From Pseudomonas persica (GTDB lineage: Bacteria; Pseudomonadota; Gammaproteobacteria; Pseudomonadales; Pseudomonadaceae), in the NCBI RefSeq assembly GCF_900291015.1, contig NZ_OLKL01000008.1, positions 62,001 through 126,000 of the forward strand: a stretch of 64,000 nucleotides of DNA, in the 5' to 3' direction. Made by a program: the position numbers and the translations under genes. Below the pieces are notes generated by a model that had not been told where the DNA came from, did no database searches, and saw only the letters and a program-made list of their open reading frames with translations. Shown here piece by piece: positions 17,327 to 25,956 of this stretch (position 1 is the stretch's first letter; every line of letters begins with the position of its first letter).

Positions 17327-17345
17327 GCTTCTGCGAGGGCTGCGC

Positions 17346-17455
17346 CCTCGATCGCTGGCAAGCCAGGCTCCTACAGGGGCCGCACATGGCCTGAGGCCGG
17401 CGCGGTCGAGGTGGGAGCTGGCTTGCCGGCGATTGGGCCGCAAAGCGGCCCCAGG
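17346..17455. repeat. Variant REP pair
   Basis: Units with the ctggcttgccggcga core, one diverged (gctggcaagccaggctcctacagg) and one intact, lie between two convergent genes. A short gccgc...gcggc palindrome ends the second unit near 17450. Confidence 0.8.
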
Positions 17456-17457
17456 GA

Positions 17458-19353
17458 TTACAACCCGAGCTTGGCCATGCGAGCCTTCACCGAAGCCTCG
17501 ATCCCGGCCGCATCCAACCCGCACTCGGCCAGCATCTGCGCCGGCTTGGCATGCTCGACATAGATATCTGGCAGGCCTAGGTGCAGCAGTGGCTTGAGCA
17601 CGGCCTGGCTGGCGAGGAATTCACCCACCGCAGCACCCGCACCACCCATGATGGCGTTTTCTTCGATGGTCACCAGCAGCTCATGGCTTGCGGCCAGCTC
17701 CAGCACCAGCGTCTCGTCCAGCGGTTTGACGAAGCGCATGTCGACCACGGTCGCGTTGATCTGCTCAGCCACCTGCATGGCTTCTGCCAGTTGCACGCCG
17801 AACACCAGCAAGGCGACTTTCTCGCCCTGGCGACGGATTACGCCCTTGCCGATTTCCAGCGGTTCCAGGTCACCGCTGATCGGCACGTTCGGGCCGGTGC
17901 CTCGCGGGTAGCGCACAGCCGCAGGGCCGTTGTACAGGTGGCCGGTGCTGAGCAGCTTGCGCAGCTCGTTCTCGTCGCTTGGAGTCATCACCAGCATGCC
18001 CGGGATGCAGCGCAGGTACGACAGGTCGTAGCTGCCCGCGTGGGTCGGGCCGTCTTCGCCGACCAGGCCGGCGCGGTCGATGGCGAACAGCACGTCGAGG
18101 TTCTGTACCGCCACGTCGTGGATCAGCTGGTCGTAGGCACGTTGCAGGAAGGTGGAGTAGATCGCCACCACCGGCTTGCTGCCCTCGCAGGCCATGCCGG
18201 CCGCCAGGGTCACGGCATGCTGCTCGGCGATCGCCACGTCGAAGTAACGCTGCGGGTAGCGCTCGCTGAAAGCGACCAGGTCGGAGCCTTCCTTCATCGC
18301 CGGGGTAATGCCCACCAGGCGGTTGTCGGCGGCGGCCATGTCGCACAGCCACTGGCCGAACACTGCGGAGTATTTCGGGCCGCTGGCTTTCTTCGGTGCG
18401 GCGGGTTTGTCAGCCGGCTCCAGCTTGGTGATAGCGTGGTAGCCGATCGGGTCGATCTCGGCCGGGGCGAAGCCCTTGCCCTTCTTGGTCACCACGTGCA
18501 GGAACTGCGGGCCCTTGAGGTCACGCATGTTGCGCAAGGTGGCGATCATGGTCGGCAGGTCGTGGCCGTCGATTGGGCCGATGTAGTTCCAGCCCAGTTC
18601 TTCGAACAGCGTGCCCGGCACCAGCATGCCTTTGGCGTACTCCTCGGTACGGCGGGCGATTTCCCAGGCGCCCGGCAGGCGTGACAGCACTTTCTTGCTG
18701 CCTTCGCGCATGCTTGCGTAGGTACGGCTGGAAAGAATCTTGGCCAGGTAGTTGGACAGGCCGCCGACATTGCGCGAAATCGACATGTCGTTGTCGTTGA
18801 GGATCACCAGCATGTCGGCGTTGACTTCCTGGGCGTGGTTCAACGCTTCGAAGGCCATACCGGCGGTCAGCGCGCCGTCACCGATCACCGCGATCGACTT
18901 GCGAGCGCTGTTCTGCAGGCGGGCGGCAATGGCCATGCCCAGTGCGGCGCTGATCGAGGTGCTGGAGTGGCCGACGCCGAAGGTGTCGTACTCGCTCTCG
19001 CTGCGGCGCGGGAAGGCGGCGATGCCGTCCTTCTGGCGCAGGCTGAGCATGCGCTTACGGCGCCCGGTGAGGATCTTGTGCGGGTAGGCCTGGTGGCCCA
19101 CGTCCCACACCAGCCGGTCGTCGGGGGTGTCGAACACGTAGTGCAGGGCGATGGTCAGCTCGATGACGCCCAGGCCGGCACCAAAATGCCCACCGGTCTG
19201 CCCCACGGTGTACAGCAGTTCCTGGCGCAGTTCGTCGGCCAGGGTCTCCAGGTCGGCTTCGGCCAGCCGGCGCAGGCCGGCAGGCGTGTCAGCGCGGTCG
19301 AGCAACGGCGTGACCGGGCGTTCGCGGGGGATCTCTTGAAACGTCGTGGGCAT
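17458..19353 (-). CDS. dxs: 1-deoxy-D-xylulose-5-phosphate synthase
   Basis: A 631-aa thiamine-diphosphate enzyme that condenses pyruvate and glyceraldehyde-3-phosphate, opening the MEP isoprenoid pathway. The TPP-binding [17 protein letters not shown] lies in the N-terminal third and [15 protein letters not shown] near residue 75. The pyrimidine-binding domain has [18 protein letters not shown] and [15 protein letters not shown]. The start at 19353 ([13 protein letters not shown]) gives the standard length; the upstream in-frame Met at 19422 adds unrelated residues. ispA, another isoprenoid gene, is next upstream. Confidence 0.97.
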   Translation of the reverse strand: MPTTFQEIPRERPVTPLLDRADTPAGLRRLAEADLETLADELRQELLYTVGQTGGHFGAGLGVIELTIALHYVFDTPDDRLVWDVGHQAYPHKILTGRRKRMLSLRQKDGIAAFPRRSESEYDTFGVGHSSTSISAALGMAIAARLQNSARKSIAVIGDGALTAGMAFEALNHAQEVNADMLVILNDNDMSISRNVGGLSNYLAKILSSRTYASMREGSKKVLSRLPGAWEIARRTEEYAKGMLVPGTLFEELGWNYIGPIDGHDLPTMIATLRNMRDLKGPQFLHVVTKKGKGFAPAEIDPIGYHAITKLEPADKPAAPKKASGPKYSAVFGQWLCDMAAADNRLVGITPAMKEGSDLVAFSERYPQRYFDVAIAEQHAVTLAAGMACEGSKPVVAIYSTFLQRAYDQLIHDVAVQNLDVLFAIDRAGLVGEDGPTHAGSYDLSYLRCIPGMLVMTPSDENELRKLLSTGHLYNGPAAVRYPRGTGPNVPISGDLEPLEIGKGVIRRQGEKVALLVFGVQLAEAMQVAEQINATVVDMRFVKPLDETLVLELAASHELLVTIEENAIMGGAGAAVGEFLASQAVLKPLLHLGLPDIYVEHAKPAQMLAECGLDAAGIEASVKARMAKLGL

Positions 19354-19439
19354 CAGGCGAGTCGTTATAGGTGTGTGAAGACGCGGCAGTTTACCCCATT
19401 GTAGGAAATACTGCCCATTCAACCACGGGTTTACGCGGC

Positions 19440-19517
19440 CCCTGTGGGGGCGAGTTCACCCGCGAATGCGGCGGTAAATTCAACATCGCATTCGCGGGTA
19501 AACCCGCTCCCACAGGG
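19440..19517. repeat. REP pair
   Basis: Two opposed REP units (cctgtgggggcgagttcacccgcg-type and the intact cgcgggtaaacccgctcccac) lie between dxs and ispA. The first unit has drifted. Confidence 0.85.
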
Positions 19518-19530
19518 ATTGGGGCGCTGC

Positions 19531-20418
19531 TTAGTTGCGGCGTTCGACGATGTAACGCGCCAACGCCCGCAGCGGTTCGGCCTTGTCGCCGAAGCCAGCC
19601 AGTGCGACCAGCGCCTGGTCACGCAATTCGATCGCATAGGCCTTGGCCGCTTCCAGGCCCAGCAGCGCCGGGTAGGTCGGTTTGTCACGGGCGATATCCG
19701 CCCCCTGGCGTTTGCCCAGAGTGGCGGTGTCGCTTTCCACGTCGAGGATGTCGTCCTGCACCTGGAACGCCAGGCCGATGGCCTGCGCATAGGTCTGCAG
19801 GGCATCCAGTTGTGCCTGCTCGGCGCGGGCACTGGCCAGGGCGCCGAGGCGCACGCTGGCTTCGATCAGCGCACCGGTCTTGTGCCGGTGCATGAACTCC
19901 AGCGCCTGCTGGTCCAGCTTCAGGCCAACCGAGCCCAGGTCGATGGCCTGGCCACCGACCATGCCTGCCGGGCCGGCCGCCTTGGCCAGGGCCTGGACCA
20001 TGGCCAGGCGAATGCTGTCGGCCTGCGGGCTCAGGCGCGGGTCGAGCAGGGCGCTGAAGGCCAGGCTCTGCAAACCGTCGCCGGCGAGGATCGCGCAAGC
20101 CTCATCGAAGGCTTTGTGGGTGGTTGGCTGGCCGCGGCGCAGGTCGTCGTCATCCATGGCCGGCAGGTCGTCATGCACCAGCGAGTAGGCGTGGATCAGT
20201 TCCACCGCACAGGCTGCGCCGTTGGCCTGTGCGGCCGGGGCGCCCAAGGCTTCGCAGGCCGCGTAGGCCAGCAGCGGGCGAACGCGTTTGCCACCGTTCA
20301 TCACGCTGTAGCGCATGGCGGCGTAAAGGCGTTCGAGTTCCTTGGTCGGGGCGACGAACAACGGTTCGAGGGCGGCGTCGACCCGCGCCTGGCAGTTGGC
20401 CTGGTAGGCGCCGATCAT
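19531..20418 (-). CDS. ispA: Farnesyl diphosphate synthase (polyprenyl synthetase)
   Basis: A 295-aa short-chain prenyltransferase making farnesyl diphosphate for ubiquinone and undecaprenyl carriers. The first Asp-rich motif is [16 protein letters not shown] and the second [10 protein letters not shown], with GGKRVRPLL at the substrate entry. The start at 20418 overlaps the xseB stop (ATGA), showing coupling. It is the middle gene of the xseB-ispA-dxs order common in gammaproteobacteria. Confidence 0.96.
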   Translation of the reverse strand: MIGAYQANCQARVDAALEPLFVAPTKELERLYAAMRYSVMNGGKRVRPLLAYAACEALGAPAAQANGAACAVELIHAYSLVHDDLPAMDDDDLRRGQPTTHKAFDEACAILAGDGLQSLAFSALLDPRLSPQADSIRLAMVQALAKAAGPAGMVGGQAIDLGSVGLKLDQQALEFMHRHKTGALIEASVRLGALASARAEQAQLDALQTYAQAIGLAFQVQDDILDVESDTATLGKRQGADIARDKPTYPALLGLEAAKAYAIELRDQALVALAGFGDKAEPLRALARYIVERRN

Positions 20419-20657
20419 GCTTCCGGCTCCGCGTCGAAGGGCTGGGCAGCCAGTTCGCCATCGCGTTCCAGCAGGATCTGCACCTTCTGTTCGGCCTGGG
20501 CCAGGGCGCCCTGGCAATCACGGGTCAGGGCGATGCCTTGCTCGAAGGCGGCCAGCGACTCTTCCAGCGACAACTCGCCGTTCTCCAGGCGCTCGACCAG
20601 TGCTTGCAGGTCTGCGAGGGATTGCTCGAAATCGAGGGAGGCTTTTTTGCGGGCCAT
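20415..20657 (-). CDS. xseB: Exodeoxyribonuclease VII small subunit
   Basis: An 80-aa XseB, the small subunit of exonuclease VII, which degrades single-stranded DNA. The helix-rich family pattern [21 protein letters not shown], split over one turn, and [18 protein letters not shown] is present. It is the first gene of xseB-ispA-dxs and overlaps ispA by 4 bp. Confidence 0.95.
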   Translation of the reverse strand: MARKKASLDFEQSLADLQALVERLENGELSLEESLAAFEQGIALTRDCQGALAQAEQKVQILLERDGELAAQPFDAEPEA

Positions 20658-20744
20658 GGCGACTGTCTCGGTGGCATTCAGAACGGCGCGACACTAGCAG
20701 AGCGGGGCGGGGGGAGCAAACTTCCGGCCACCCGAGGTTGGATT

Positions 20745-20837
20745 TGCCGGCCTCTTCGCGGGTACTACACCGGTTCTGAGCCGGCGCGGTCCCTGTGGGA
20801 GCGGGTTTACCCGCGAATGGGCCGCAAAGCGGCCCCG
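20745..20837. repeat. REP pair, one unit decayed
   Basis: The intact unit (ctgtgggagcgggtttacccgcg near 20791-20814, followed by a ggccgcaaagcggcc stem) faces a decayed unit near 20750-20770. It lies in the gap between ribB and xseB. Confidence 0.82.
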
Positions 20838-20846
20838 TGCGGTGGA

Positions 20847-21497
20847 TCAGGCTGGCTCGGCTTGCAGCTCGACCATGGCCTCGCGGTACCGCGCCAGCTC
20901 CTCGATGGTCAGCACCGGCAAATTGTACTGCCGGGCATACACCGCCACCTGCTCGCCGCGAGCCATGGTGCCATCGGGGTTCATTAGTTCGCACAGCACT
21001 GCCGCCGGGCGCAGGCCGGCCAGGCGCGCCAGGTCCACCGAGCCTTCGGTGTGGCCACGACGGGCCAGCACCCCGCCATTGCGCGCGCGCAGCGGGAACA
21101 CATGCCCCGGGCTGACGATATGGCGCTGCTGGGCGGTAGAACGCAGTGCCGCGCCAATGGTGGTGATGCGGTCCTGGGCGGACACTCCGGTGGTGATGCC
21201 TTCCGCCGCCTCGATGGTGACGGTGAAGCCGGTGCCATGGCGGGCCTGGTTGTTCTGCACCATGGGTGCCAGCTGCAGGTCGTCGACGGTGGCCTCGTCC
21301 AGGCACAGGCAGACGATGCCGCTGCAATCGCGAATCATCATGGCCATGGTCTGCAGCGAGATGTTCTCGGCGGCGGCGATGATATCCGCTTCGTCCTCGC
21401 GGTCGTCGTCGTCGAGCAGCAGCACAGGGCGCCCGGCCTGGAAGGCGGCGATGGCGGCGGAAACATTGGGGAATTGCGGGTGGTGCATGGTGGACAT
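20847..21497 (-). CDS. ribB: 3,4-dihydroxy-2-butanone-4-phosphate synthase (second copy)
   Basis: A 216-aa stand-alone DHBP synthase with all catalytic segments: DDDDREDEADIIAAAE, HGTGFTVTIEAAEGITTG, TGVSAQDR and HTEGSVDLARLAGL. It repeats the activity of the RibBA N-terminal half 9.9 kb away. The FMN riboswitch just upstream (21581-21717) means this copy is made when FMN is low, whereas no riboswitch precedes the main rib run. The start ATG at 21497 has a GAGGAGCG-like site upstream. Confidence 0.96.
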   Translation of the reverse strand: MSTMHHPQFPNVSAAIAAFQAGRPVLLLDDDDREDEADIIAAAENISLQTMAMMIRDCSGIVCLCLDEATVDDLQLAPMVQNNQARHGTGFTVTIEAAEGITTGVSAQDRITTIGAALRSTAQQRHIVSPGHVFPLRARNGGVLARRGHTEGSVDLARLAGLRPAAVLCELMNPDGTMARGEQVAVYARQYNLPVLTIEELARYREAMVELQAEPA

Positions 21498-21551
21498 GAA
21501 ACGCTCCTCGTGAATGATCGATGAACGTCTCGGGGCGAACAAAATGCGCGC

Positions 21552-21576
21552 GCAGGGGCGCCCGGATGGCCCCTGC
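21552..21576 (-). terminator. Stem-loop of the FMN riboswitch expression platform
   Basis: A perfect 8-bp stem (gcaggggc at 21552-21559, gcccctgc at 21569-21576) lies directly downstream of the FMN aptamer in the direction of ribB. The following ATTTTGTT is only a weak U-run, so it may act as a terminator or as part of a translation-control fold. Confidence 0.6.
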
Positions 21577-21580
21577 CTGA

Positions 21581-21717
21581 CGCCTTCTTTCATCCGGACT
21601 ATGACCGTCGGCTCTGGAGTCTCACCAGATCTGCTGACCCCCGGCATGGCCGGGGCGCTCGCGGGCTCATCTTTCGATTTACCGCCGGTGGGGACTTTCA
21701 CCCCGCCCTGAAGACCC
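21581..21717 (-). promoter_or_regulatory. FMN riboswitch (RFN element)
   Basis: The minus strand shows the conserved RFN elements in order: GGGCGGGGTGAAAGTCCCC, ACCGGCGGTAAATCG, AGCCCGCGAGCG, GGTCAGCAGATCTGGTG, a run through CTCCAGAGCCGACGGTCATAG, cut for length, and TCCGGATGAAAGAAGG. This is a textbook FMN aptamer 84 bp upstream of the ribB start and controls it. Confidence 0.96.
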
Positions 21718-21810
21718 GGCAAGCATACAGCACATTGCCACCCCCCTGGCAACCCACGGCTCTACGACCTTTGGCGGTATCATTCGGCTATGCATTCGAG
21801 GAACAGCCCC

Positions 21811-23016
21811 ATGGACATTCTCCAGGTCGCCGGCGGCAAGCCGGTCAAGTTGTGGACCGACGGCGTACCGGTGGAAGACGACGCCCGCAAGCAACTGCTC
21901 AACACGGCCAGGATGCCGTTCATCTTCAAGCACCTGGCGGTGATGCCGGACGTGCACCTGGGCAAGGGCTCGACCATCGGCAGTGTGATTCCCACCGTTG
22001 GCGCGATCATCCCCGCGGCAGTAGGTGTGGACATTGGCTGCGGCATGATCGCCGCGCGCACGTCGCTGCATGCCCGCGACCTGCCGGACAACCTGCATGG
22101 CCTGCGCAGTGCCATCGAGCACACCGTGCCGCATGGCAAGACCTTTGGCAAACATGACCAGGGCGCCTGGGCCGATGTGCCGGCCAAGGCGGACAAGGCC
22201 TGGGCGCAGCTGGCCGGGCGCTTCAAGGCCATCACCGACAAGTATCCGCGGCTGGAGAAGAGCAATAACCGCCATCACCTGGGGACGCTGGGTGGTGGCA
22301 ATCACTTCATCGAGGTGTGCCTGGACGAGGCCGACCGCGTCTGGTTCATGCTGCACAGCGGCTCCCGGGGCGTGGGCAATGCCATTGGCAACCTGTTCAT
22401 CGAACTGGCCCAGGCTGACATGCGCCAGCACCTGGCCAACCTGCCGGACAAGGACCTGGCGTATTTCGAGGAAGGCAGCCGCCATTTCGCCGACTACGTC
22501 GAAGCGGTGGCGTGGGCCCAGGACTACGCCAGGCAAAACCGCGAGCTGATGATGCTGGCGGTGGTCGGTGCGGCGCGCAAGGCGCTGGGCAAACCGTTCG
22601 AGGCCAGCCTGGAAGCGGTCAACTGCCACCACAACTATGTGCAGCGCGAGCAACATTTTGGCCGGGAGGTACTGGTGACGCGCAAGGGCGCGGTGTCGGC
22701 GCAGAAGGGGCAGTTGGGCATCATTCCTGGGTCGATGGGGGCCAGGAGCTTCATTGTGCGAGGGCTGGGCAACGAGGAATCGTTCTGTTCCTGCAGCCAT
22801 GGTGCCGGCCGGTTGATGAGCCGGACCAAGGCCAAGAGCCGCTTCAGCGTGGAAGACCAGCGGCGGGCCACGGCGCATGTGGAATGCCGCAAGGACAAGG
22901 AGGTGATCGACGAGATCCCCATGGCCTACAAGGACATCGATGCGGTGATGCGCGCTCAGCAAGAGCTGGTGGAGGTGGTGCACACCTTGCGGCAGGTGGT
23001 GTGTGTGAAGGGCTGA
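21811..23016 (+). CDS. rtcB: RNA-splicing ligase RtcB
   Basis: A 401-aa GTP- and Mn-dependent RNA ligase joining 2',3'-cyclic phosphate (or 3'-P) to 5'-OH ends. Metal and guanylate-binding segments are visible: DIGCGMIAART, NNRHHLGTLGGGNHFIEV, HSGSRGVGN, VNCHHNYVQ and the SCSHGAGRLMSR segment with the guanylylated His. The start at 21811 is chosen because GAGGAAC lies 8 bases upstream; an ATG at 21790 lacks a site. No rtcA or rtcR gene is adjacent. It is divergent from the ribB riboswitch transcript. Confidence 0.92.
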   Translation: MDILQVAGGKPVKLWTDGVPVEDDARKQLLNTARMPFIFKHLAVMPDVHLGKGSTIGSVIPTVGAIIPAAVGVDIGCGMIAARTSLHARDLPDNLHGLRSAIEHTVPHGKTFGKHDQGAWADVPAKADKAWAQLAGRFKAITDKYPRLEKSNNRHHLGTLGGGNHFIEVCLDEADRVWFMLHSGSRGVGNAIGNLFIELAQADMRQHLANLPDKDLAYFEEGSRHFADYVEAVAWAQDYARQNRELMMLAVVGAARKALGKPFEASLEAVNCHHNYVQREQHFGREVLVTRKGAVSAQKGQLGIIPGSMGARSFIVRGLGNEESFCSCSHGAGRLMSRTKAKSRFSVEDQRRATAHVECRKDKEVIDEIPMAYKDIDAVMRAQQELVEVVHTLRQVVCVKG

Positions 23017-23173
23017 TAGGTTTACCGCGACATCCCCTCAATCGCGCCGGTAATAATCAGATTTTTCCCGTTGCGCGTAGGCCATTTCTGAAATAGCTTC
23101 CTAGCGCCCTTGAGCCATTGCGGTGGTGTTCCTGGCGGCCTAGTGTGGCCCTGTCGTTGCCAAATCAGCGACC

Positions 23174-23351
23174 GGGCCTGCAAGCCTGTCCAGAGCAAAA
23201 TGCCGATCACCGATGCCAATGGCATGCCATTGCGCGCGCTTAATGGTGGCTGCGTACGGGAGGTTTTCGAACCTGCCGGATTTTGCTCTCTGCCGGTCTT
23301 GCAGACCCGTACGTGGCTGCCACCCATCACACTGCAAGTCATGAGTGGCAG
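23174..23351 (+). ncRNA. Structured leader element A upstream of a DUF6124-like gene
   Basis: A candidate RNA or DNA element. Stem: GGTGGC (23245-23250) with GCCACC (23319-23324), and CGTACGGG (23253-23260) with CCCGTACG (23306-23313). Inside lie a UUCG-capped hairpin (23261-23274) and a segment at about 23276-23305. That segment is complementary (about 80%) to the upstream stretch 23174-23205 and partly to downstream 23332-23351. The same layout recurs at 49861-50040. No gene is seen in the rest of 23017-23380. Confidence 0.6.
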
Positions 23352-23380
23352 CTCTAGCCAACCTAATAGAGAGTGTCACC

Positions 23381-23512
23381 ATGCTTAAGATTGTTCCCGA
23401 TCCACCCCACGTTATTCATTCCCTTGAAGACACCCTGATCCAGGCCACGGACTATGCGCTGTGTGCTGCGACCGTTGTGCATCAGGCCATTGAGACTCGG
23501 ACTTTGCACTGA
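23381..23512 (+). CDS. Short DUF6124-like protein (possibly truncated)
   Basis: A 43-aa ORF beginning MLKIVPDPP and continuing with HSLEDTLIQATDYALCAAT. The start matches the N terminus of the 88-aa DUF6124-type protein at 49585 (KKIVPDPP), and both genes follow the same kind of structured element. It stops after ETRTLH where relatives continue for 45 or more residues. It may be a short family member or a remnant. A GAGAGTGTCACC leader gives a modest ribosome-binding site. Function is unknown. Confidence 0.6.
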   Translation: MLKIVPDPPHVIHSLEDTLIQATDYALCAATVVHQAIETRTLH

Positions 23513-23531
23513 GGCTTGAGTGATGTGTTGT

Positions 23532-23640
23532 CTGGGCGGGCCTCTTCGCGGGTAAACCCGCTCCCACAGGTTCATCACAAGCTTCAAGACTTGCACAGCA
23601 CCTGTGGGAGCGGGTTCACCCGCGAAGAGGCCCGCCCAGG
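23532..23640. repeat. REP pair forming a long perfect hairpin
   Basis: Two REP units in opposite orientation whose outer arms also match (ctgggcgggcctcttcgcgg at 23532 with its complement ending at 23640). The 109-bp unit can fold into one long cruciform. It sits between the DUF6124-like and DUF3077 genes. Confidence 0.92.
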
Positions 23641-23669
23641 CACTCGAGAAATTTCAGGGGGATTCAACA

Positions 23670-23933
23670 ATGACCACAGAAGACACCCAGTTCACCGTTG
23701 GCAAAACCACCTTCTACCAGGGCGAAAACGGCACCCACCCACTGTTCCGCATCGAGCCCGGCATCCCGTGCCGCGATGCCCGCGAGCAGTCCTCAGAGTT
23801 GATGGGCTATGTCCGCGAACTGACCATCACCGGCTTGATGGATGAGAAACCGATGATGATCTGGGCTGCGCACTACCTGAGTGCGATGGCCAAGGCGCTG
23901 ATGGATGATGCTGAGTTGGGCATGAAGCAGTGA
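23670..23933 (+). CDS. DUF3077 family protein
   Basis: An 87-aa Pseudomonas-type protein of the DUF3077 family, recognised by GIPCRDAREQSSELMGYV and the C-terminal WAAHYLSAMAKALMDDAELG. No signal peptide or TM is visible, so it should be cytoplasmic. The ATG at 23670 has a CAGGGGGA site; the longer ORF from 23604 only adds REP translation. DUF3077 and DUF6124 genes are small, multi-copy and of unknown function in this genus; here one of each lies side by side. Confidence 0.8.
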   Translation: MTTEDTQFTVGKTTFYQGENGTHPLFRIEPGIPCRDAREQSSELMGYVRELTITGLMDEKPMMIWAAHYLSAMAKALMDDAELGMKQ

Positions 23934-24003
23934 GTGTTTGCCTTCAGGTCTCATAGGCGCTGCAAACCTGTCGGTATACACCTGTTGGCCCGCGAAGCTG
24001 CCT

Positions 24004-24681
24004 TCAGTCTTTATGCATGTGCTGCTTGCCATCGCGATGAGTATGGGCCTTTGAATGCCCCTCATCATGATGGCCTGCGCCCGAGGCCTGCTCACCATGA
24101 TGGTCAGGCACGTTGTCGCCGTGCTGGCCTTCATGGTTGTGCATTTCACTTTCGCCACCACCATGCTGGTGGCCGCCACTGGCCGTGACCATTGTCTTGT
24201 ACTGTTGGGCGTTCAACTGGGGTAGCTGATCCAGGAAGGCGACAATGCCCCAGATGTATTCATCGCCCATGCTCTTGCCCCAGGCCGGCATGCCGGAGGC
24301 CTTGATGCCGTGCTTGATGATCCAGAACGCAGCGGCAGGGTCGCCACCGATCCCGCTCCGGACAAGGTTGGGGGGCGATGGATACAGCGCCTGGCTGAGC
24401 TCGGTGTTCTCCACGCCAGGGGCAAGGTGACAACCGATGCACATGGCATTGTAGTTACCGGCGCCGGTACGAATCAGCGCTTCATCTTTCAGATCTGGCA
24501 CCTCGATGTCCCTGGCCCGTACTGCGATCGAGCGTTCCCGTGCCATGGCCAGAAAGGCATGCACGGCGGGGAAATGGGGATCATCGGCTCCGACATTGAC
24601 CAAACCGGAGTACGCGGCGCCCAGCACGGCCACGCTGGCCACTGCGCCTGCTGCCACAAGCGTTGTTATTGTTCTTTTCAT
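24004..24681 (-). CDS. c-type cytochrome with His-rich copper-binding tail
   Basis: A 225-aa periplasmic monohaem cytochrome. A membrane-anchor or signal helix lies at residues 5-27, the haem motif CIGCH at 81-85, and the likely axial Met in SGMPAWGKSM. The last 60 residues hold about 16 His with many Asp, Glu and Gly (GGHQHGGGE, HNHEGQHGD, HHGEQASGAGHHDEGH), a probable copper- or nickel-binding tail. It is the last gene of the copA operon, 9 bp after copB. The body resembles cytochrome c subunits that feed electrons to oxidases; its role in copper resistance is inferred. Confidence 0.82.
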   Translation of the reverse strand: MKRTITTLVAAGAVASVAVLGAAYSGLVNVGADDPHFPAVHAFLAMARERSIAVRARDIEVPDLKDEALIRTGAGNYNAMCIGCHLAPGVENTELSQALYPSPPNLVRSGIGGDPAAAFWIIKHGIKASGMPAWGKSMGDEYIWGIVAFLDQLPQLNAQQYKTMVTASGGHQHGGGESEMHNHEGQHGDNVPDHHGEQASGAGHHDEGHSKAHTHRDGKQHMHKD

Positions 24682-24690
24682 GTCTGCTTC

Positions 24691-25623
24691 TCAAAACCAC
24701 ATGCGGATACCGGCCACGAAACGCGCTTCATCCACATCACCACCCTCGTCGCGGATGAAATCGGCGGTCTTGCCATAGGAGCGGTTCCAGGTGATGCCGA
24801 TGTAGGGGGCAAACTGACGGACAATTTCATAGCGCAGGCGTAGCCCGACTTCGGTATTGGCCAGGCCGGAACCTATGCCGCGCCCGGGGTCGTTCTTGCC
24901 ATAGAAATTGGCTTCAGCGGTTGGCTGCAGGATCAGGCGGTTGGTCAGCAGAATGTCGTAGTCGCCTTCCAGGCGCGCGGCAGTCTGGCCGTTCTCGCCA
25001 ATGAACGCGGTGGCTTCGGCTTCAAAGTCGTAAAGCGCCATGCCCTGGATACCGAAGGCCGCCCAGGTCTGAGGGGATTCAGGCTTGAAATCCTGGCGTA
25101 CCCCGGCAACCACATCCCACCATGGGCTGATCGAGCGGCCGTACAGCAGCTGCAATTCGGCATCCTCGGTGACACCGTTGGTACGCTCACCTTCGGAGCG
25201 GATCCACAGCCGGTTGATATCGCCGCCGATCCAGCCAGAAGCATCCCAGGCCAGCGTGCTGCCTTCATCCGCATCCTGGTACTCGAACTGATCCAGCAGG
25301 AAGAAACTGTTGATGGCGCTGTCATGCACGTGATGCCCGCCCAATGGCGGGAAAGCCGCCTGGCGGTCTGCATCGGTCAGCACCGGGATCGGGGTACGGC
25401 TGGTCGTCGGCGTATCCGCCGAGCCGTGGTTCATTTTCGAATGATCCATGGCGCCATGGTCCATGCCCTGCATGCTGCCATGATCCATCTTGCCGTGGTC
25501 CATGGCCGAATGGTCCATCGTCGAATGGTCCATTTCTTCCGCGGCGAAGCTGGGTGCAGCACCCAGCACGCCGAACGAAACGGTCAATGCCAGCAGCGAT
25601 GGTCGTGCCAGGCTATTGAGCAT
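24691..25623 (-). CDS. copB: Copper resistance outer-membrane protein CopB
   Basis: A 310-aa CopB. The signal peptide is followed by a Met/His-rich segment with repeated MDHSxM and MDHGxM units (about residues 32-65). A beta-barrel domain follows, with the family segments [50 protein letters not shown] and the ending [13 protein letters not shown]. CopB is thought to bind and move copper at the outer membrane. The start at 25623 overlaps the upstream gene by 11 bp; the Met at 25653 would add 10 residues. Confidence 0.92.
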   Translation of the reverse strand: MLNSLARPSLLALTVSFGVLGAAPSFAAEEMDHSTMDHSAMDHGKMDHGSMQGMDHGAMDHSKMNHGSADTPTTSRTPIPVLTDADRQAAFPPLGGHHVHDSAINSFFLLDQFEYQDADEGSTLAWDASGWIGGDINRLWIRSEGERTNGVTEDAELQLLYGRSISPWWDVVAGVRQDFKPESPQTWAAFGIQGMALYDFEAEATAFIGENGQTAARLEGDYDILLTNRLILQPTAEANFYGKNDPGRGIGSGLANTEVGLRLRYEIVRQFAPYIGITWNRSYGKTADFIRDEGGDVDEARFVAGIRMWF

Positions 25624-25942
25624 CTTTCCCTGCCTTGGCTTTGTCGCTGCCATGGGACTCCATCATCTTGCCGTGGTCCATGCCTTGCATCGAACCATGG
25701 TCCATACCCTTCATGGCGTCATGGTCCATACCTTTCATCGAGCCGTGATCCATCCCTTTCATGGCGCCGTGATCCATGCCCTTCATCGCACCATGGTCCA
25801 TGCCTTGGGCGCCCTTGGCTTTTGTGGCATCGGCAGGCTGCTGATTGTCGCCGTCGGACCATGATGACGGGGCATAAACGGCAAACAGGCCGGCCATCGC
25901 AGCAGAGAGGAAAAACGCGCTTCGTTTCATTGGCTTGCTCAT
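25613..25942 (-). CDS. Met/His-rich periplasmic copper-binding protein
   Basis: A 109-aa secreted protein with a signal peptide ([23 protein letters not shown]) and six near-perfect 8-residue GMDHGxMK units around residues 45-92, ending [14 protein letters not shown]. The repeats are typical Cu(I)/Cu(II) ligands. The ATG at 25942 follows GGAGATCCGAG. It lies between copA and copB and shares the repeat motif with both. I know no firm family name; a periplasmic copper sponge or a detached CopA-type Met-rich segment is likely. Confidence 0.8.
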   Translation of the reverse strand: MSKPMKRSAFFLSAAMAGLFAVYAPSSWSDGDNQQPADATKAKGAQGMDHGAMKGMDHGAMKGMDHGSMKGMDHDAMKGMDHGSMQGMDHGKMMESHGSDKAKAGKDAQ

Positions 25943-25956
25943 CTCGGATCTCCAGT

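Noticed and set aside
25660..25810. Tandem 24-bp repeats resembling a short array
   Set aside because: They encode the MDHGxM octapeptides in frame and have no spacers, so they are not CRISPR.
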